Assembly (NCBI GenBank): GCA_022706165.1
Contig: JAKJDA010000186.1
Coordinates: 1 to 6,158 of the forward strand
DNA: 6,158 nt
Source of the DNA: Candidatus Hydrogenedentota bacterium
GTDB taxonomy: Bacteria > Hydrogenedentota > Hydrogenedentia > Hydrogenedentales > SLHB01
Direction: 5' to 3'
A program made the position numbers and the translations under genes. Positions 6,018 to 6,158 of this stretch are shown one piece after another; position 1 is the stretch's first letter, and each line of letters opens with the position of its first letter. The notes under the pieces are model-generated. The model had not been told where the DNA came from, did no database searches, and saw only the letters and a list, made by a program, of their open reading frames with translations.

Positions 6018-6158
6018 ATGCAAACCAAAGCGAGTGTGCCGTACGGATGCCGGTTTGTCTGGATGCCGGCCGTAGTGTTGTGCCTGATGGGCGTAACGCT
6101 GGGCTGGGGAACGCCGGCCGTGGCGGACATCTACGCCGGCGATGAGGCAGGCGGTGAC
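6018..6158 (+). CDS. Secreted protein, N-terminal fragment with Sec signal peptide (unrecognised)
   Basis: The first 47 codons of a gene that runs off the right edge. The N-terminus is a typical Sec signal peptide: a short basic region (Lys4, Arg12), a hydrophobic core from Phe13 to about Trp30, then GTPAVA with likely cleavage after Ala36 and a mature end DIYAGDEAGG. No lipobox Cys stands at the cleavage site, so a lipoprotein is unlikely. ATG 6018 has AAGGGG 7 bases upstream; an in-frame GTG at 5979 has no such site. The gene follows a strong promoter with operator-like sites, suggesting regulated expression. Too little is present to name the family; the acidic, Gly-rich start of the mature part would suit an extracellular or periplasmic protein. 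Confidence 0.75.
   Translation, partial: MQTKASVPYGCRFVWMPAVVLCLMGVTLGWGTPAVADIYAGDEAGGD

Overview
The window looks like chromosomal core sequence from a moderately GC-rich Gram-negative bacterium outside the well-studied Proteobacteria. It combines an HPr kinase/phosphorylase and a RapZ with a long-type ribosome hibernation factor and a TLGT-type GH57 glucanotransferase. The downstream gene starts with a Sec signal peptide. A PVC-like or Hydrogenedentota-like lineage would fit, but this is a guess from gene content; nothing here fixes the taxon.

Left part, minus strand (1-3606): a compact run hprK -> rapZ -> GH57 gene. hprK and rapZ overlap by 8 bases and the GH57 start lies 15 bases after the rapZ stop, so the three are probably one transcript. 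The GH57 gene fills the whole left 1.7 kb as one uninterrupted frame and leaves the window before its stop.

Middle (3607-4302, minus): hpf, encoding a 186-residue long-form hibernation promoting factor, ends in a strong intrinsic terminator at 3689-3732. This separates it from hprK. hpf has its own good promoter (4462-4491) and a leader of about 150 nt containing a hairpin.

Right part (plus strand): a divergent GHMP-family sugar kinase gene (4709-5755) is read from an extended -10 promoter at 4584-4592. After it comes a 262-base intergenic region with a 3' hairpin, a near-consensus sigma70-type promoter (5887-5915), two AACGTT-centred palindromes placed like operators, and a 10-bp direct repeat at exactly 20-bp spacing. 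The window closes with the first 47 codons of a secreted protein.

Taken together: HprK senses metabolic state and modifies HPr, RapZ is a nucleotide-binding regulatory protein, and the GH57 enzyme remodels alpha-glucans. The left operon therefore links carbon regulation to storage-glucan or maltodextrin use. No HPr, EI or EIIA gene is visible. I see no mobile element, CRISPR array, tRNA or rRNA, and nothing that amounts to a clearly new system. The most interesting points are the hprK-rapZ-GH57 linkage and the layered control region before the secreted protein.
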